Source of the DNA: Rhodococcus opacus B4
GTDB taxonomy: Bacteria; Actinomycetota; Actinomycetes; Mycobacteriales; Mycobacteriaceae
Assembly: GCF_000010805.1 (NCBI RefSeq)
Contig: NC_012523.1
Coordinates: 1-64,000, forward strand
DNA length: 64,000 nt
Direction of reading: 5' to 3'
In this document: positions 1-8,786 of the stretch, one piece after another
How the letters are laid out: every line of letters begins with the position of its first letter
Numbering within the stretch: the stretch's first letter is position 1
Made by a program: the position numbers and the translations under genes
Notes under the pieces: generated by a model
Databases searched by the model: none
Told to the model about the DNA's origin: nothing
What the model saw: the letters and a program-made list of their open reading frames with translations, nothing else

Positions 1-444
1 CTATGGGACCAGGACGTAGCTGCTGATCGCCAGTGCCCGGAGCGGAAAGTTCGAGACGTTGACGAGGCTCACGCCGGCACCCGTGGGAACGTCGATCCTG
101 GTGGTCCCGTTGTCCACTGGAACGCGCAGGGTGTGTGTGAACGGGGCGATCCCGTTGATCCAATCGACCTGAATATTCGTCGCACATGCCGGGCGGGCCC
201 CGAAACTGCCTCGCGGAGTGAGCAGAACGGAGAGATTTCCTGGCCGGGCCGCGGTGGTCTCGAAATCCACGTGGATCGGACCATTGCACGGCCCGCTGTT
301 ATCGAGCTGCACGATGTCGTCACCCATGATTCCCGGCGTGTGCGGCGGAACGTCCGCCGCTGCAACCGCGTTGGTAACGAGTGCGATCGCGGCCGTGGCG
401 GCGCTGACTGCAACCGTGCGGACAGCGTTCTGCCGAAATGTCAT
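1..444 (-). CDS. small secreted protein, function unknown
   Basis: The 147-residue product starts with a short positive segment and a hydrophobic stretch (about residues 8-29) ending in Ala-rich AVAAA, a typical Sec signal peptide. The mature part is about 117 residues with only two cysteines (C53, C87), which could form a disulfide. The ATG at 444 is preceded by a GGGGAG ribosome site; the TAG stop is at the very edge of the window, so the gene is complete. No family is recognised. An exported envelope or soluble protein is the only supported statement. Confidence 0.7.
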   Translation of the reverse strand: MTFRQNAVRTVAVSAATAAIALVTNAVAAADVPPHTPGIMGDDIVQLDNSGPCNGPIHVDFETTAARPGNLSVLLTPRGSFGARPACATNIQVDWINGIAPFTHTLRVPVDNGTTRIDVPTGAGVSLVNVSNFPLRALAISSYVLVP

Positions 445-588
445 TGGTCTCTCCCCTACCCCACCCGAGCGTGTTCCGAACCGACAATGCCTCGACCCGG
501 TCGTGAACTATGGGTCAACCCTATCGGACACGCACCTCGGATCTGTCGGGGCGAGGCATCCGCAGCTCTGCCCCCTTGCCGAGAGTTT

Positions 589-1761
589 CTAGCGGACACC
601 TACCAGCTCGTACGGTGTCGATTCGGATTCGTCGCTGCCGTTGTCTGTTGCCTCGTCGGTAAGCGGGAGTGGCGGGGTACGGAATCCGGCTTCAACTGCG
701 AGGTCCTTGGCCTTGTTGTAACGGCGCAATGCAGTGCTCGCCCACTTCTCCCCGGTCGCCTCCGCAAGTGCTGCGAACGTTGCGTCTGGATGCTCGATCT
801 TCAGTCTGGCGGTCTCCTTGACCATCGGATCGAGCTTGCTCGACTCGATGAAGGCGAGCAGGTATTCCGTGGTTTGCAGCTCATCGGGCAACACCGGGGT
901 CTCGGTCTCGGCCGTTGCGAGCTCGTTGCACGCAACGTCCAGGTCGTCCGCAACGACCTCTGCAACGACGTCATCTTCGCCATCGCAACGGTCAACGCCG
1001 GTAGGCCACGCCTCCGCAATGTCGTCGCTCGTTGCATCGCGTGACGTTCGCACTCCCGCAACCTGGGTTTCTGCGGCATCGACATCGATATCGATATCGA
1101 CGCCAGCATTGCTGGCATTGCCAGTAATGCTGTTAATGCTTCTGAAACTGTCCTGGGCCTTGGGGTCTGGGACCTGCGGGTTTAGCCGGGTGCTGACTGC
1201 GCCTGAGCTCTCTCGCTCCTCAACCGACCTGCTGGCGATGTCGTTGCATAGGGCGTTGTACTCGGTGTGTGCTGTACCGATTGCCTTGATGAGGATGCCG
1301 ACACCGTGGGTGAACGCCAACACCAGCAACGGCGGGATGATCGCAATGAGCGATGCGCCTGTCGGCGTCAGCGGTGTGAAGCCCAGGTCCATGCCGGCCG
1401 CGACGTTGCGGGCAGCTTCTTCCCCGGCTCGGCGGGCATGGTAGGCGTTGCCGAAGACACTGATGAAGACCACGACGACGGCGAGCCAGAGGAAGAACCG
1501 CTTTCCTGTCGCGCGGCCACTGATCTTGCTCAGCGCAACAACCGCGATCGTTGCGCCGAGGATTGCGCCGTCGACGATGGCCGGGAAGATCCAGGTGAGG
1601 TAGTGCGGGATCCCGGCTTGCAACGCGAGGTCGCGTTGCACGGCAAAGGACAACACAAAGGCCCCTGTGGTGATGCCAATTGCAATGGAAATCGCAACGA
1701 TCAGAGCCGCAATCAGCGCGCGGACCTGGATTCGTGCTGCTCGAATACTAAGGTCATTCAT
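589..1761 (-). CDS. DUF2637-type membrane protein
   Basis: Starting at the ATG at 1761, preceded by GGAAGG, gives 390 residues; a longer frame exists but lacks this site. Four hydrophobic segments lie at about residues 13-35, 55-77, 88-103 and 135-157, followed by a long polar acidic region and a C-terminal helical part (about 290-345) that resembles a small helix-turn-helix. This is the architecture of DUF2637 proteins, common on actinobacterial plasmids and integrative elements, where they are often linked to replication or transfer control. The gene follows the partition genes on the same strand. Its DNA is unusually dense in GTTGC/GCAAC words (see findings). Confidence 0.75.
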   Translation of the reverse strand: MNDLSIRAARIQVRALIAALIVAISIAIGITTGAFVLSFAVQRDLALQAGIPHYLTWIFPAIVDGAILGATIAVVALSKISGRATGKRFFLWLAVVVVFISVFGNAYHARRAGEEAARNVAAGMDLGFTPLTPTGASLIAIIPPLLVLAFTHGVGILIKAIGTAHTEYNALCNDIASRSVEERESSGAVSTRLNPQVPDPKAQDSFRSINSITGNASNAGVDIDIDVDAAETQVAGVRTSRDATSDDIAEAWPTGVDRCDGEDDVVAEVVADDLDVACNELATAETETPVLPDELQTTEYLLAFIESSKLDPMVKETARLKIEHPDATFAALAEATGEKWASTALRRYNKAKDLAVEAGFRTPPLPLTDEATDNGSDESESTPYELVGVR

Positions 1762-1838
1762 GACTGGTCTTCCTTCCACGGGGTACCGGTCGGAACGAGG
1801 CCCCTGCCGACCCAAACGGCAGGGGCCTCATCTATTTG

Positions 1839-2231
1839 CTAGTCAGCGAGCGGACGGCCGGGTGGGAGGGGCTTGTCCTCCCCCTCGAACGCGTTGCCGT
1901 CGTTGTGTTGCGCGGCGCGGCGCTGTGTTGCGGCGGCGAGCGCCTTCTCCACGAAGTGCGACCAGTTGCGGTCGGCCTCGGCGGACTGCGTTGCTTTGAA
2001 TGCCAGGCGCGCTTCTTTCAGGACGTCTGGGGCGATGTAGACGGTTGTCGGTTTGTTGCTCGGCTTCTTCTCCGGTTCGGCCGGCTGTTGCGCGGCCGCA
2101 GCCGTCGATGTCAGATCCGTTGCAGCCTTGTTGCGTTGCCTCCTCAGCGCTGACACATCAGGGGTCGCAGCTCGCGCGGACGCCCCGGAACGCGGCGGCA
2201 GCCCCGTGATAGCTCGATCCGTTGCGCTCAC
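1839..2231 (-). CDS. ribbon-helix-helix partition partner of ParA (ParB-like)
   Basis: This 130-residue protein has a disordered, basic N-terminus and a C-terminal segment (about 55-105) containing TTVYIAPDVLKEAR, a beta strand followed by two helices typical of RHH DNA-binding proteins. Its start codon overlaps the parA stop by four bases (ATGA), so the two are translationally coupled. Known par operons pair a ParA ATPase with a small RHH centromere-binding protein, and that is the inferred role; the likely binding site is the repeat field upstream of parA. The gene is rich in GTTGC words. Confidence 0.75.
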   Translation of the reverse strand: MSATDRAITGLPPRSGASARAATPDVSALRRQRNKAATDLTSTAAAAQQPAEPEKKPSNKPTTVYIAPDVLKEARLAFKATQSAEADRNWSHFVEKALAAATQRRAAQHNDGNAFEGEDKPLPPGRPLAD

Positions 2232-3178
2232 GATGCCGCCACCTCCGAGGCCTCAGCCTCAGTGATGCGTTGCACCATCTCTTGGCATACGGCCAGCAAG
2301 TCCGCGGCGACCTCTTTCGCGCTTTTTGGTGCGTGCTCCTGGGCCTTGGCACTACCGCGAACGACTTCGTACCACTTCGGTCCGCTCTGGACGACGTCGT
2401 CGAGCTCATGGACCAGCACTCCCCGCTCCCGGATCGCGAGCGCTGTGGCTTCTGAATGCCTCACCATCTTCTCGAACACGACGTCGTCGGCGTCCCCACC
2501 GAACGCCGTGGCGATTCCTTCACGAGCCGTTCTCTGTACGGACGTGGAGTTCGCGCCCACACCGACGAGGACAACGCCGAGGAGGTCCAGCTCCTCGTTG
2601 ACGTCCATGACCGAGGTGAGGCGGGCCGCGACGGCTGCCATGCCTTTGCGGCTCGACCCGTCTGTCTTCGTCGGGACGAGCAGCCACTTTGCGGCCGCAG
2701 CGGCAGCAGTTTGCAGTGTCTCGTCGCCGGGAGGGCAGTCGATGAGCACCATGTCGTACTCGCCTGCCAGCGGCGCCAGAGCCGTCGCGAGGGCCAACTT
2801 TGCACCTAGCGGGTCTTTCGTCGCTTTCGAGGCCAGCGCGGCGGTAGCCATCGACAGATGCGTTCCGCCCGGGATGATGTCGAGGTTGGGGCGAATATCG
2901 CGGACCGGGGTGATTGGATCACCGAACGATAGAGCCTGCGCGAGATTTTTGCCCTCGTCGTCGATCTCGCCGTACGTGTAGCCGAGATCCTCCGCAATAT
3001 TGCCCTGCGGGTCGAGATCGACGAGAAGGACCTTGTAACCAGACTCGGCCAGCAAACCAGAGATGTTCGCGGCCAGGGTCGTCTTGAACACTCCCCCCTT
3101 CCCGTTGATTACTGCGGTGACTCGATGCAACGCGACCGCATCGCGTTGCGGGACTACGTGCGTGCGAGGTGGTGGCAT
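2228..3178 (-). CDS. parA: ParA-family partition ATPase
   Basis: From the ATG at 3178, preceded by GAGGGAG, the product is 316 residues; the frame stays open 138 bases further upstream, but that part only translates the repeats (Asn/Cys/Ala-rich) and is unlikely to be protein. It carries the deviant Walker A motif KGGVFKTT (27-34, including signature lysine K27), the switch motif DLDPQGN (54-60) and the Walker B-like VLIDCPP with D147. The second glycine of the usual KGGxGKT is Phe here. ParA proteins bind ATP and nonspecific DNA to move plasmid copies apart. It is co-transcribed with the downstream RHH gene. Confidence 0.92.
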   Translation of the reverse strand: MPPPRTHVVPQRDAVALHRVTAVINGKGGVFKTTLAANISGLLAESGYKVLLVDLDPQGNIAEDLGYTYGEIDDEGKNLAQALSFGDPITPVRDIRPNLDIIPGGTHLSMATAALASKATKDPLGAKLALATALAPLAGEYDMVLIDCPPGDETLQTAAAAAAKWLLVPTKTDGSSRKGMAAVAARLTSVMDVNEELDLLGVVLVGVGANSTSVQRTAREGIATAFGGDADDVVFEKMVRHSEATALAIRERGVLVHELDDVVQSGPKWYEVVRGSAKAQEHAPKSAKEVAADLLAVCQEMVQRITEAEASEVAAS

Positions 3179-3760
3179 CGATGTCTCCCTCGTTATCCCG
3201 GAGCGGGTTTCACTGTTAATGCTGGCATTGCCATCAACGATGGCTATTGCTGCAACGCCAGGATTACCTGCGTTGCAGGTGTTGCAGGCGTTACCAGCGT
3301 TGCTGGTATTGCACATGTTACCGGCAACGCGGTCATTGCAAGCATTACTGTTATTCCCGGCGTGTCGTCGTGCCCAGCAATGCTTGCAATGCTTTTATGC
3401 AGTTCAGATGCGGTATGCCGGTATTGCTTTCATTGCCGTCATGGACTGCTTCTCTCCGGAAGCCAGCAATGCTTGGTTTGCTTGTAATGCTTGCTATAAG
3501 CGAATCGGTGGGATACAGCCGGCCGTGCATGCTGTCCAACCCTCGCATCAGCCAGCTTTGCTGGCATTACCGGTAAAGCAACGAATTCAGCTATTGCCCG
3601 CAATGCTTGCGCAACGCCCGTCGTTGCGTGGCCGTCGTTGCGTGCAACGGCATTGCTCCCCGTTTACGCCAATACGGGGCCCGGCCTATTGCGTGCCATT
3701 GCACGCAACCCACCGCCTCACGCTGCCAGGCGAGTAGTCCACGTTGCACAGGATGCAGGC
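3179..3760. repeat. centromere-like repeat field upstream of parA (candidate parS/parC and operator)
   Basis: This non-coding stretch is packed with short words containing TTGC or GCAA: GCATTGC, GCAATGC, CGTTGC, GCAACG, TATTGC. By eye about 35 TTGC/GCAA cores occur in about 620 bases, where about five would be expected by chance. Many are back-to-back, for example GCAATGCTTGC near 3380, 3470 and 3600. Its position in front of a parA-RHH operon is where plasmid centromeres and autoregulatory operators lie in related systems. The remaining 3761-4064 holds a short leftward ORF without a ribosome site and nothing else recognisable. Confidence 0.6.
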
Positions 3761-4064
3761 TCCGGCTGGAGGAGGCTCTCGGTGCCCGGAGCTCGCCGAC
3801 TGGGGCGTAGTCGCCGGTGTTGAGCCGAAGGGCCAGGTCTTCGAACTCCCATCGCAGTGCCACCACATACAGCTGGTGCCCCACCGTCGTAGGTAAGGGC
3901 ACCAGTGTGGACGCAGGTAGGGCGAAGCTGATCGTCCCGACGTGAAGCATCCAAAGTGCATGAGAGTCATCACAGTGCGGCGACGACAGTTTCGATAGAA
4001 CTATGGACCCATAGACGTTGGATAGGGTAAAAGCAGGGACGCCGCCCGAAAACGAGGGGAACAG

Positions 4065-4883
4065 ATGGGCTACTTCGAGGGTCGTGTCGTCGCAATAACA
4101 GGAGCCGGGGCGGGAATTGGACGCGAGCTAGCTCTACAGCTCGTTCAATCTGGCGCACATCTGGCGCTGTCAGACTCGTCGGAGTCTCAACTGCTTGCTA
4201 CCGCTGACCTGTGCGCAGACGGCCCCGGAGACATCTATACGTCGGTTGTCGATGTGACGGACCGAGCTGCCGTACTCGCCCATTCAACAGATGTCGCTTC
4301 TCGATTCGGCCGAGTTGACGCTCTGATCAACAATGCCGGCGTACTTTTTGCCGGCGACGTCCTGGACACGACCTTCGAGGACTACGAGCGAGTGGTCGAC
4401 GTTGACTTCTGGGGAGTCGTCAACGGAACGAAGGCCTTCCTTCCACACGTGATGCGCTCAGATCGAGGGCACATCGTCAACATCTCCTCGGCCTTTGGGT
4501 TGATGGCCGCTCCGTCGTATTCCGCCTACAACGCGGCCAAGTTCGCCGTACGGGGCTTCACTGAGTCGCTCCGCCAGGAAATGGTTCTCGGGGGACATCG
4601 GGTAAAGGTGACCTGCGTTCACCCAGGTGGCATTCGGACCACCATCGCGCGCACTGCTAGGCACGCGGCAGGAGTAGACGGGACCGAACTCGCTGATTCA
4701 TTCGAGCGGCGTATCGCGAGAACAGATCCGAATGTCGCCGCTCGGACGATCCTCCGTGGCGTTCAGCGCGGGTCTGCGCGCGTCTTGATCGGCGCAGACG
4801 CCAGAGCGGTCGACATGGTTACGCGAACGCTCGGAGCGCGTTATCTGTCCATCCTGCCCGCCCTGAAGAAGCTTGGTGCGTAG
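4065..4883 (+). CDS. short-chain dehydrogenase/reductase (SDR)
   Basis: A 272-residue classical SDR. The Rossmann nucleotide motif TGAGAGIG is at 12-19, the structural NNAG motif at 89-92, and the catalytic triad is visible as S142, Y155 and K159 (YNAAK). Length and motif spacing match NAD(P)-dependent classical SDRs, which oxidise alcohols or reduce ketones; the substrate cannot be read from the sequence. D36 shortly after the glycine motif hints at NAD preference. The next gene's start is 76 bases downstream on the same strand, so they may form a two-gene cargo unit. Confidence 0.88.
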   Translation: MGYFEGRVVAITGAGAGIGRELALQLVQSGAHLALSDSSESQLLATADLCADGPGDIYTSVVDVTDRAAVLAHSTDVASRFGRVDALINNAGVLFAGDVLDTTFEDYERVVDVDFWGVVNGTKAFLPHVMRSDRGHIVNISSAFGLMAAPSYSAYNAAKFAVRGFTESLRQEMVLGGHRVKVTCVHPGGIRTTIARTARHAAGVDGTELADSFERRIARTDPNVAARTILRGVQRGSARVLIGADARAVDMVTRTLGARYLSILPALKKLGA

Positions 4884-4959
4884 CTGGACGTTCGACCTGA
4901 ACAGCGTTCAATCCGGACAGGCTAGGATCTCCTCGTTCATTCGGTCGGGGAGGTTTTGG

Positions 4960-5964
4960 ATGGCGACAAAGTGGTTGCTGGTAAGTACGTTCGGGGGCGC
5001 GGTGCCGTCGATTGTGGGGCAGGGCCGTACACCCAAGCCCTTCGTGCCGTTGGAGCAAGTGATCAAGAGCAGGCGGTCATTTGCAGATGCGACTTCGGCG
5101 ATCACCGAGGTCATGGCGCACCCGACCAAGATTGACAGGCTTTCCAGTGACGGCCTGCGCCGGGTTATCGCGGACCCCCTCTGCACATTTGAGGGCAGAC
5201 TTCACGCCATCTATCTGTGGGTCGGATCAGCTGAGGAGAAGGTTGCACAACGTGATCCTGCTGGAGCCTGGTACTTCAATCTAACCGACTTCAAAGTCAG
5301 TGGTAGCGATGATCTTTTCGACCTTTATGGGGTAGCGCCCGAGAATCGTAGATCTGAGGCTGCAATGGCCGGGGCGTTCGACAGGTTGGATACCGGCGTC
5401 GACGAGGGGCACGCACTAGCCAAGATCGTTAAGTCGACCCCGGGGATGGAACACCAAGCGGTATGGACGGTCAAACGCGACGATGGCGCCCGCCGTGCTG
5501 CGCATTTCTCGTGCCGCGCTGTCGAGGAACGGCCCGATCCGAACAGCGATCGGAAGGTCGTGATTCTGAGGGGTGTTACGCATGACATCGGCCCGGCAGA
5601 CGATGTGCCGACTGCGCCGCCGCCGGTCATTCTGGAACATCGCGTCTTGGACGCCAAGTTGAAGCCTGGTGAGTACCTGGCCTACGTGGATCACAAGAAG
5701 CTGAGCCTGCTCAAATGGCGAGGCAACCCGATGCCCGGGATTGCTTGGGAAGGTGGGGTAGGGGAGCCGACGCCGGCGATGCACCCTGATGACGTCGAGG
5801 TTGCAAGGCGTCTCTCTGCCGACCTTGCGCGTGGTAGCACCTCCGGTGTTATTCGTTTCCGCGGGCTGGATGGTGAGTGGAAGCCATTGCACCTTGAGGT
5901 CTCGTTGATGGCCTTCGACCAGCACACGATGGGTGCACTTGTCACCGTGTCAGCGGCGCCGTAG
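4960..5964 (+). CDS. GAF/PAS-like protein (DUF5593-type), possible sensor
   Basis: The ATG at 4960, eight bases after GGGGAGG, gives 334 residues; an upstream in-frame TTG is less likely. The opening MATKWLLVSTFGG resembles proteins of mycobacteria and rhodococci annotated as GAF or DUF5593 proteins. The middle (about 95-215) reads like a PAS fold (phrases such as AWYFNLTDFKVSGSDDLFDLYG), and the C-terminal third may be a second such unit. No kinase, cyclase or DNA-binding motif is visible, so a ligand-sensing or regulatory role is inference. It follows the SDR gene. Confidence 0.6.
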   Translation: MATKWLLVSTFGGAVPSIVGQGRTPKPFVPLEQVIKSRRSFADATSAITEVMAHPTKIDRLSSDGLRRVIADPLCTFEGRLHAIYLWVGSAEEKVAQRDPAGAWYFNLTDFKVSGSDDLFDLYGVAPENRRSEAAMAGAFDRLDTGVDEGHALAKIVKSTPGMEHQAVWTVKRDDGARRAAHFSCRAVEERPDPNSDRKVVILRGVTHDIGPADDVPTAPPPVILEHRVLDAKLKPGEYLAYVDHKKLSLLKWRGNPMPGIAWEGGVGEPTPAMHPDDVEVARRLSADLARGSTSGVIRFRGLDGEWKPLHLEVSLMAFDQHTMGALVTVSAAP

Positions 5965-6222
5965 CCGGGACACCGATGACTCTCCGTCGCTAGCTCGCGA
6001 TCACAGGGTGCCGGCCCGGCGCCAGTTCTCGATTTGGCCTTCGCAACCATCATTGACGGATCCGAGTGTTGGTGCGCGCTGGGCCTTGGATGGTGACACC
6101 TCGTTGCGCTGTGACGTTGGCATTGTCCCGAGTTCCGCAGCTAATCGGGTTACCGGGACATGCCGAAAGATAAGCGTGCAGGTCAGCGGCCTGCGCGATG
6201 GTGACACAGCCCGAAAGTCCTA
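5965..6222. other. spacer between cargo genes and the insertion sequence
   Basis: No convincing gene or hairpin is seen. The short ORFs here lack ribosome sites. A GGTGACACAG word at 6200-6209 resembles part of the insertion sequence end that follows and may be a leftover of an earlier end. Confidence 0.4.
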
Positions 6223-8084
6223 GTGACACGATTTTGTCATTTTCACCGATATGACGAGCATGTTCTCTGGTAATGTCCGGTGACATGTTCGTGAGGACAT
6301 CGTCACGGCGGAACAAGGACGGCGCCACGGTGCGGTACCTGCAGCTGGCACACAATCAATGGGATCCGGCAAGCAAGTCGTCGAAGATGAAGGTGCTCTA
6401 CAACTTCGGCCGCGCCGAGGAGGTGGACCGGGCCGGAATCGAGCGGCTGATCGCGTCACTGGCCCGGCTGCTGGACACCCCGGCGTTGTCCGGGGCGTCG
6501 GAGCCGGGTGAGGGGCTGACGTTCTGCGAGTCCCGCCCGCTGGGCGGGGCATGGGCGCTCGACGGCCTGTGGTCCCGGCTCGGGATCGGCACTGCGATTC
6601 GCCGGCTGTTGGGCGGTACCCGCCGGGACGCCGAGACCACCGAGCGGGTGCTGTTCGCACTCGTCGCCAACCGAGCGTTGGCGCCGTCGTCGAAGCTGGC
6701 TGCGGCGTCCTGGATCGGCGAGGACGTGCACATTCCGGGGCTGGCGGCCACCAGCGACGACGCCTGCTACCGAGCGATGGACTGGCTGGTCGGGGCCGAG
6801 GAGCAGCTGGCCCGCACCGTGTACGCATCGGTGGCGGATCTGTTGAACCTCGAGGTCGACCTGCTGTTCTTCGACACCACCTCCACCTACTTCGAGACCG
6901 ACGAGGCCGACGCGCCGATCTGGCGCGACACCCGCGGCCACCTCGTCGACGTCACCGACGATCCCGCCCGCGATCCCGGCGCCGGCACGGATGAGGAGTC
7001 CGGCAGTCTCGAGCCGCCGGCGGGAGCGGTGCGGCAGGCCGGGTTCCGGGCATACGGCAAATCGAAGGACCACCGCGACGACCTGCCGCAGGTGGTGATC
7101 GGGATGGCCGTGACCCGCACCGGCATCCCGGTGCGGGTCTGGTCCTGGCCGGGCAACACCACCGATTCGGCGCTGATCCGGCAGGTCAAGGCCGACATGC
7201 GGGACTGGAACCTCTCGCGGATCGTCTGGGTCGCCGACCGCGGGTTCGCCTCCGCCGAGAACCGCCGGTACCTCCAGCGCGCCGGCGGCGGCTACATCCT
7301 CGGCGAGCGACTGCGCTCCGGCTCCGCCGAGGCCACCGCCGCGCTGTCCCGACAGGGCCGCTACCGCGACGTCACCGACGGCCTGCGCGTGAAGGAGGTC
7401 CGCCTCGGCGACCACGAGCGGTTCGTGATCGCCCACAACCCCGATACGGCGGTCCGCGACGCCGCCGTCCGCGCCGACATGCTCGACCGGCTGCGCGAGA
7501 CGATCGCCGACACCGACAAGCTCACCGTCACCAAGCGGGCCGAACTGCGCGGCGTGCTCTCCACCAAGCCGGGCCTGAACCGCTACCTGCGCGTCACCCC
7601 GGGTGGGCTGCTCCGGGTCGACGCGAAGGCGATCGCCGCGGAGGCCAAGCTCGACGGCAAGTACCTGCTGCGCACCAACGAACCCCACCTGTCCGCCGAG
7701 GACATCGCCCTGGGCTACAAGCAACTACTCGAGGTCGAACGCGGCTGGCGGGACATGAAACAGATCCTCGACCTGCGCCCGGTCCACCACCGGCTCGAGG
7801 ACCGCATCCGCGCCCACGTCCTGCTGTGCTGGCTGGCGCTGCTGCTGATCCGCATCGTCGAGACCACCACCGACCAGACCTGGACCACCACCCGCCGCGA
7901 GCTGCAGCGCCTGCACGTCGGCCACTTCACCGGCCCCGCCGGCACCTACCGCCAGACCACCGCGCTCACCCCGGCGCAGCGGAGCATCCTCACCCGCCTC
8001 GACGTCACACCCCCGCCGCGGATCCTCGAACTCACCGCCGGCTGAACCCCGCACCCCGACACCCCTAGTGACACACCGTGTCAC
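6223..8084 (+). mobile_element. IS1634-like insertion sequence (boundaries approximate)
   Basis: The single transposase gene is flanked by short inverted ends: GTGACACG at 6223-6230 and CGTGTCAC at 8077-8084, with partial matching for a few bases further in. The word CCTAGTGACAC is also present in direct orientation at 6219-6229 and 8064-8074, so the exact ends are ambiguous. No clear target-site duplication was found next to either choice. The length of about 1.86 kb is normal for the IS1634 group. Confidence 0.65.
6273..8045 (+). CDS. IS1634-family transposase
   Basis: A 590-residue DDE transposase of the IS4-related IS1634 group. The catalytic acids can be placed at D201 (LLFFDTTSTYFE), D322 (WVADRGFAS) and E489 in the region VERGWRDMK, followed by the family-typical RAHVLLCWLALLL helix. 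The reading frame is intact from ATG 6273 (a second ATG lies four codons on), so the element may be active. It catalyses cut-and-paste movement of the element. Base use is very GC-rich and close to neighbouring genes, so there is no compositional sign of recent foreign origin. Confidence 0.9.
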   Translation: MSGDMFVRTSSRRNKDGATVRYLQLAHNQWDPASKSSKMKVLYNFGRAEEVDRAGIERLIASLARLLDTPALSGASEPGEGLTFCESRPLGGAWALDGLWSRLGIGTAIRRLLGGTRRDAETTERVLFALVANRALAPSSKLAAASWIGEDVHIPGLAATSDDACYRAMDWLVGAEEQLARTVYASVADLLNLEVDLLFFDTTSTYFETDEADAPIWRDTRGHLVDVTDDPARDPGAGTDEESGSLEPPAGAVRQAGFRAYGKSKDHRDDLPQVVIGMAVTRTGIPVRVWSWPGNTTDSALIRQVKADMRDWNLSRIVWVADRGFASAENRRYLQRAGGGYILGERLRSGSAEATAALSRQGRYRDVTDGLRVKEVRLGDHERFVIAHNPDTAVRDAAVRADMLDRLRETIADTDKLTVTKRAELRGVLSTKPGLNRYLRVTPGGLLRVDAKAIAAEAKLDGKYLLRTNEPHLSAEDIALGYKQLLEVERGWRDMKQILDLRPVHHRLEDRIRAHVLLCWLALLLIRIVETTTDQTWTTTRRELQRLHVGHFTGPAGTYRQTTALTPAQRSILTRLDVTPPPRILELTAG

Positions 8085-8126
8085 CGGCCAAACGCGCCTT
8101 CCCGCAGGTCACCACCACAATCCGCG

Positions 8127-8786
8127 TCACCTGCCCACACCCGAGCTGCGGAACTCAGGATTGTCGTGGAGGAGGATTCGGCTGTTGTCGGTGGCGTGGA
8201 CGGTGGTGTGTCCGTCGGCGTGGATGGTGGCCTGGTCGTAGGCGTAGATCGTGGGTTCGTCGGTGGCGCGAACCTTGGCTCGGTCGACTGCGTAGACGGT
8301 GGTCTTGTTGCGGGCTTCGACCTTGGTGTCGTCGAACGCTTCGATGATGGCGGTGGTGTACGCGTAGCAGCGAGAGTGTCCTTCGAGCTGCACCTGGGCC
8401 GCGTCGGTGACGACGATGGCCGGCGACCGTGTCTGTTGTTGCGGTGTGCTGGTGGTGATGCGGACGCGTGAGGTGCCGGTGATCCGCAGGGTGCCGGTGC
8501 CAATGAGGTCGTGGAGTTCGAGGATCTGATCGGGCGGGGAGTCGACGATGACGGTCTTCGCGCCCTGAGCGAACCGGGCTACGACGTCGGCAGCGGTGCG
8601 GCACGGAGTCCGGGGCGTGCGGCACTGTGGGTTACGTGTCGAGGTGGTTGGGCGCCTCATGCTCGATAACCTAGCCGGGATCCGCGGCCGGGGAGTGAGT
8701 GCCGCGCTGGCGGCGCCGAGTCCTGCCTGGGCCTGTGTATGCCCAGCCGCAGCGTTGTTCGTCGATCCACTGGGTTTGGTTGTCAT
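8127..8786 (-). CDS. repetitive, probably beta-helical protein
   Basis: This 219-residue protein overlaps the end of rep by four bases (ATGA). The first 70 residues are low-complexity and basic. From about residue 85 on, short strand-like units recur about every 8 residues with the pattern V-x-A-x-D/N-x-T/A (VEARNKTTV, VYAVDRAKV, VRATDEPTI, IHADGHTTV, VHATDNSRI), as in right-handed parallel beta-helices. The stop lies only 42 bases from the insertion sequence end, so the original C-terminus may have been lost to the insertion. No enzyme motif is seen and the function is unknown. Confidence 0.6.
   Translation of the reverse strand: MTTKPSGSTNNAAAGHTQAQAGLGAASAALTPRPRIPARLSSMRRPTTSTRNPQCRTPRTPCRTAADVVARFAQGAKTVIVDSPPDQILELHDLIGTGTLRITGTSRVRITTSTPQQQTRSPAIVVTDAAQVQLEGHSRCYAYTTAIIEAFDDTKVEARNKTTVYAVDRAKVRATDEPTIYAYDQATIHADGHTTVHATDNSRILLHDNPEFRSSGVGR

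Noticed and set aside
3180..3760. Repeat field as a CRISPR array
   Set aside because: Repeats are only 5-8 bases, irregularly spaced, in both orientations; no repeat-spacer structure and no cas genes.
3591..3950. 119-codon leftward ORF next to the centromere-like field
   Set aside because: Part of it reads plausibly, but it has no ribosome site, and its end consists of translated repeats. Kept out as unsupported.
6456..7724. Leftward 422-codon ORF opposite the transposase
   Set aside because: Antisense shadow of the transposase; no domain and no start signal.
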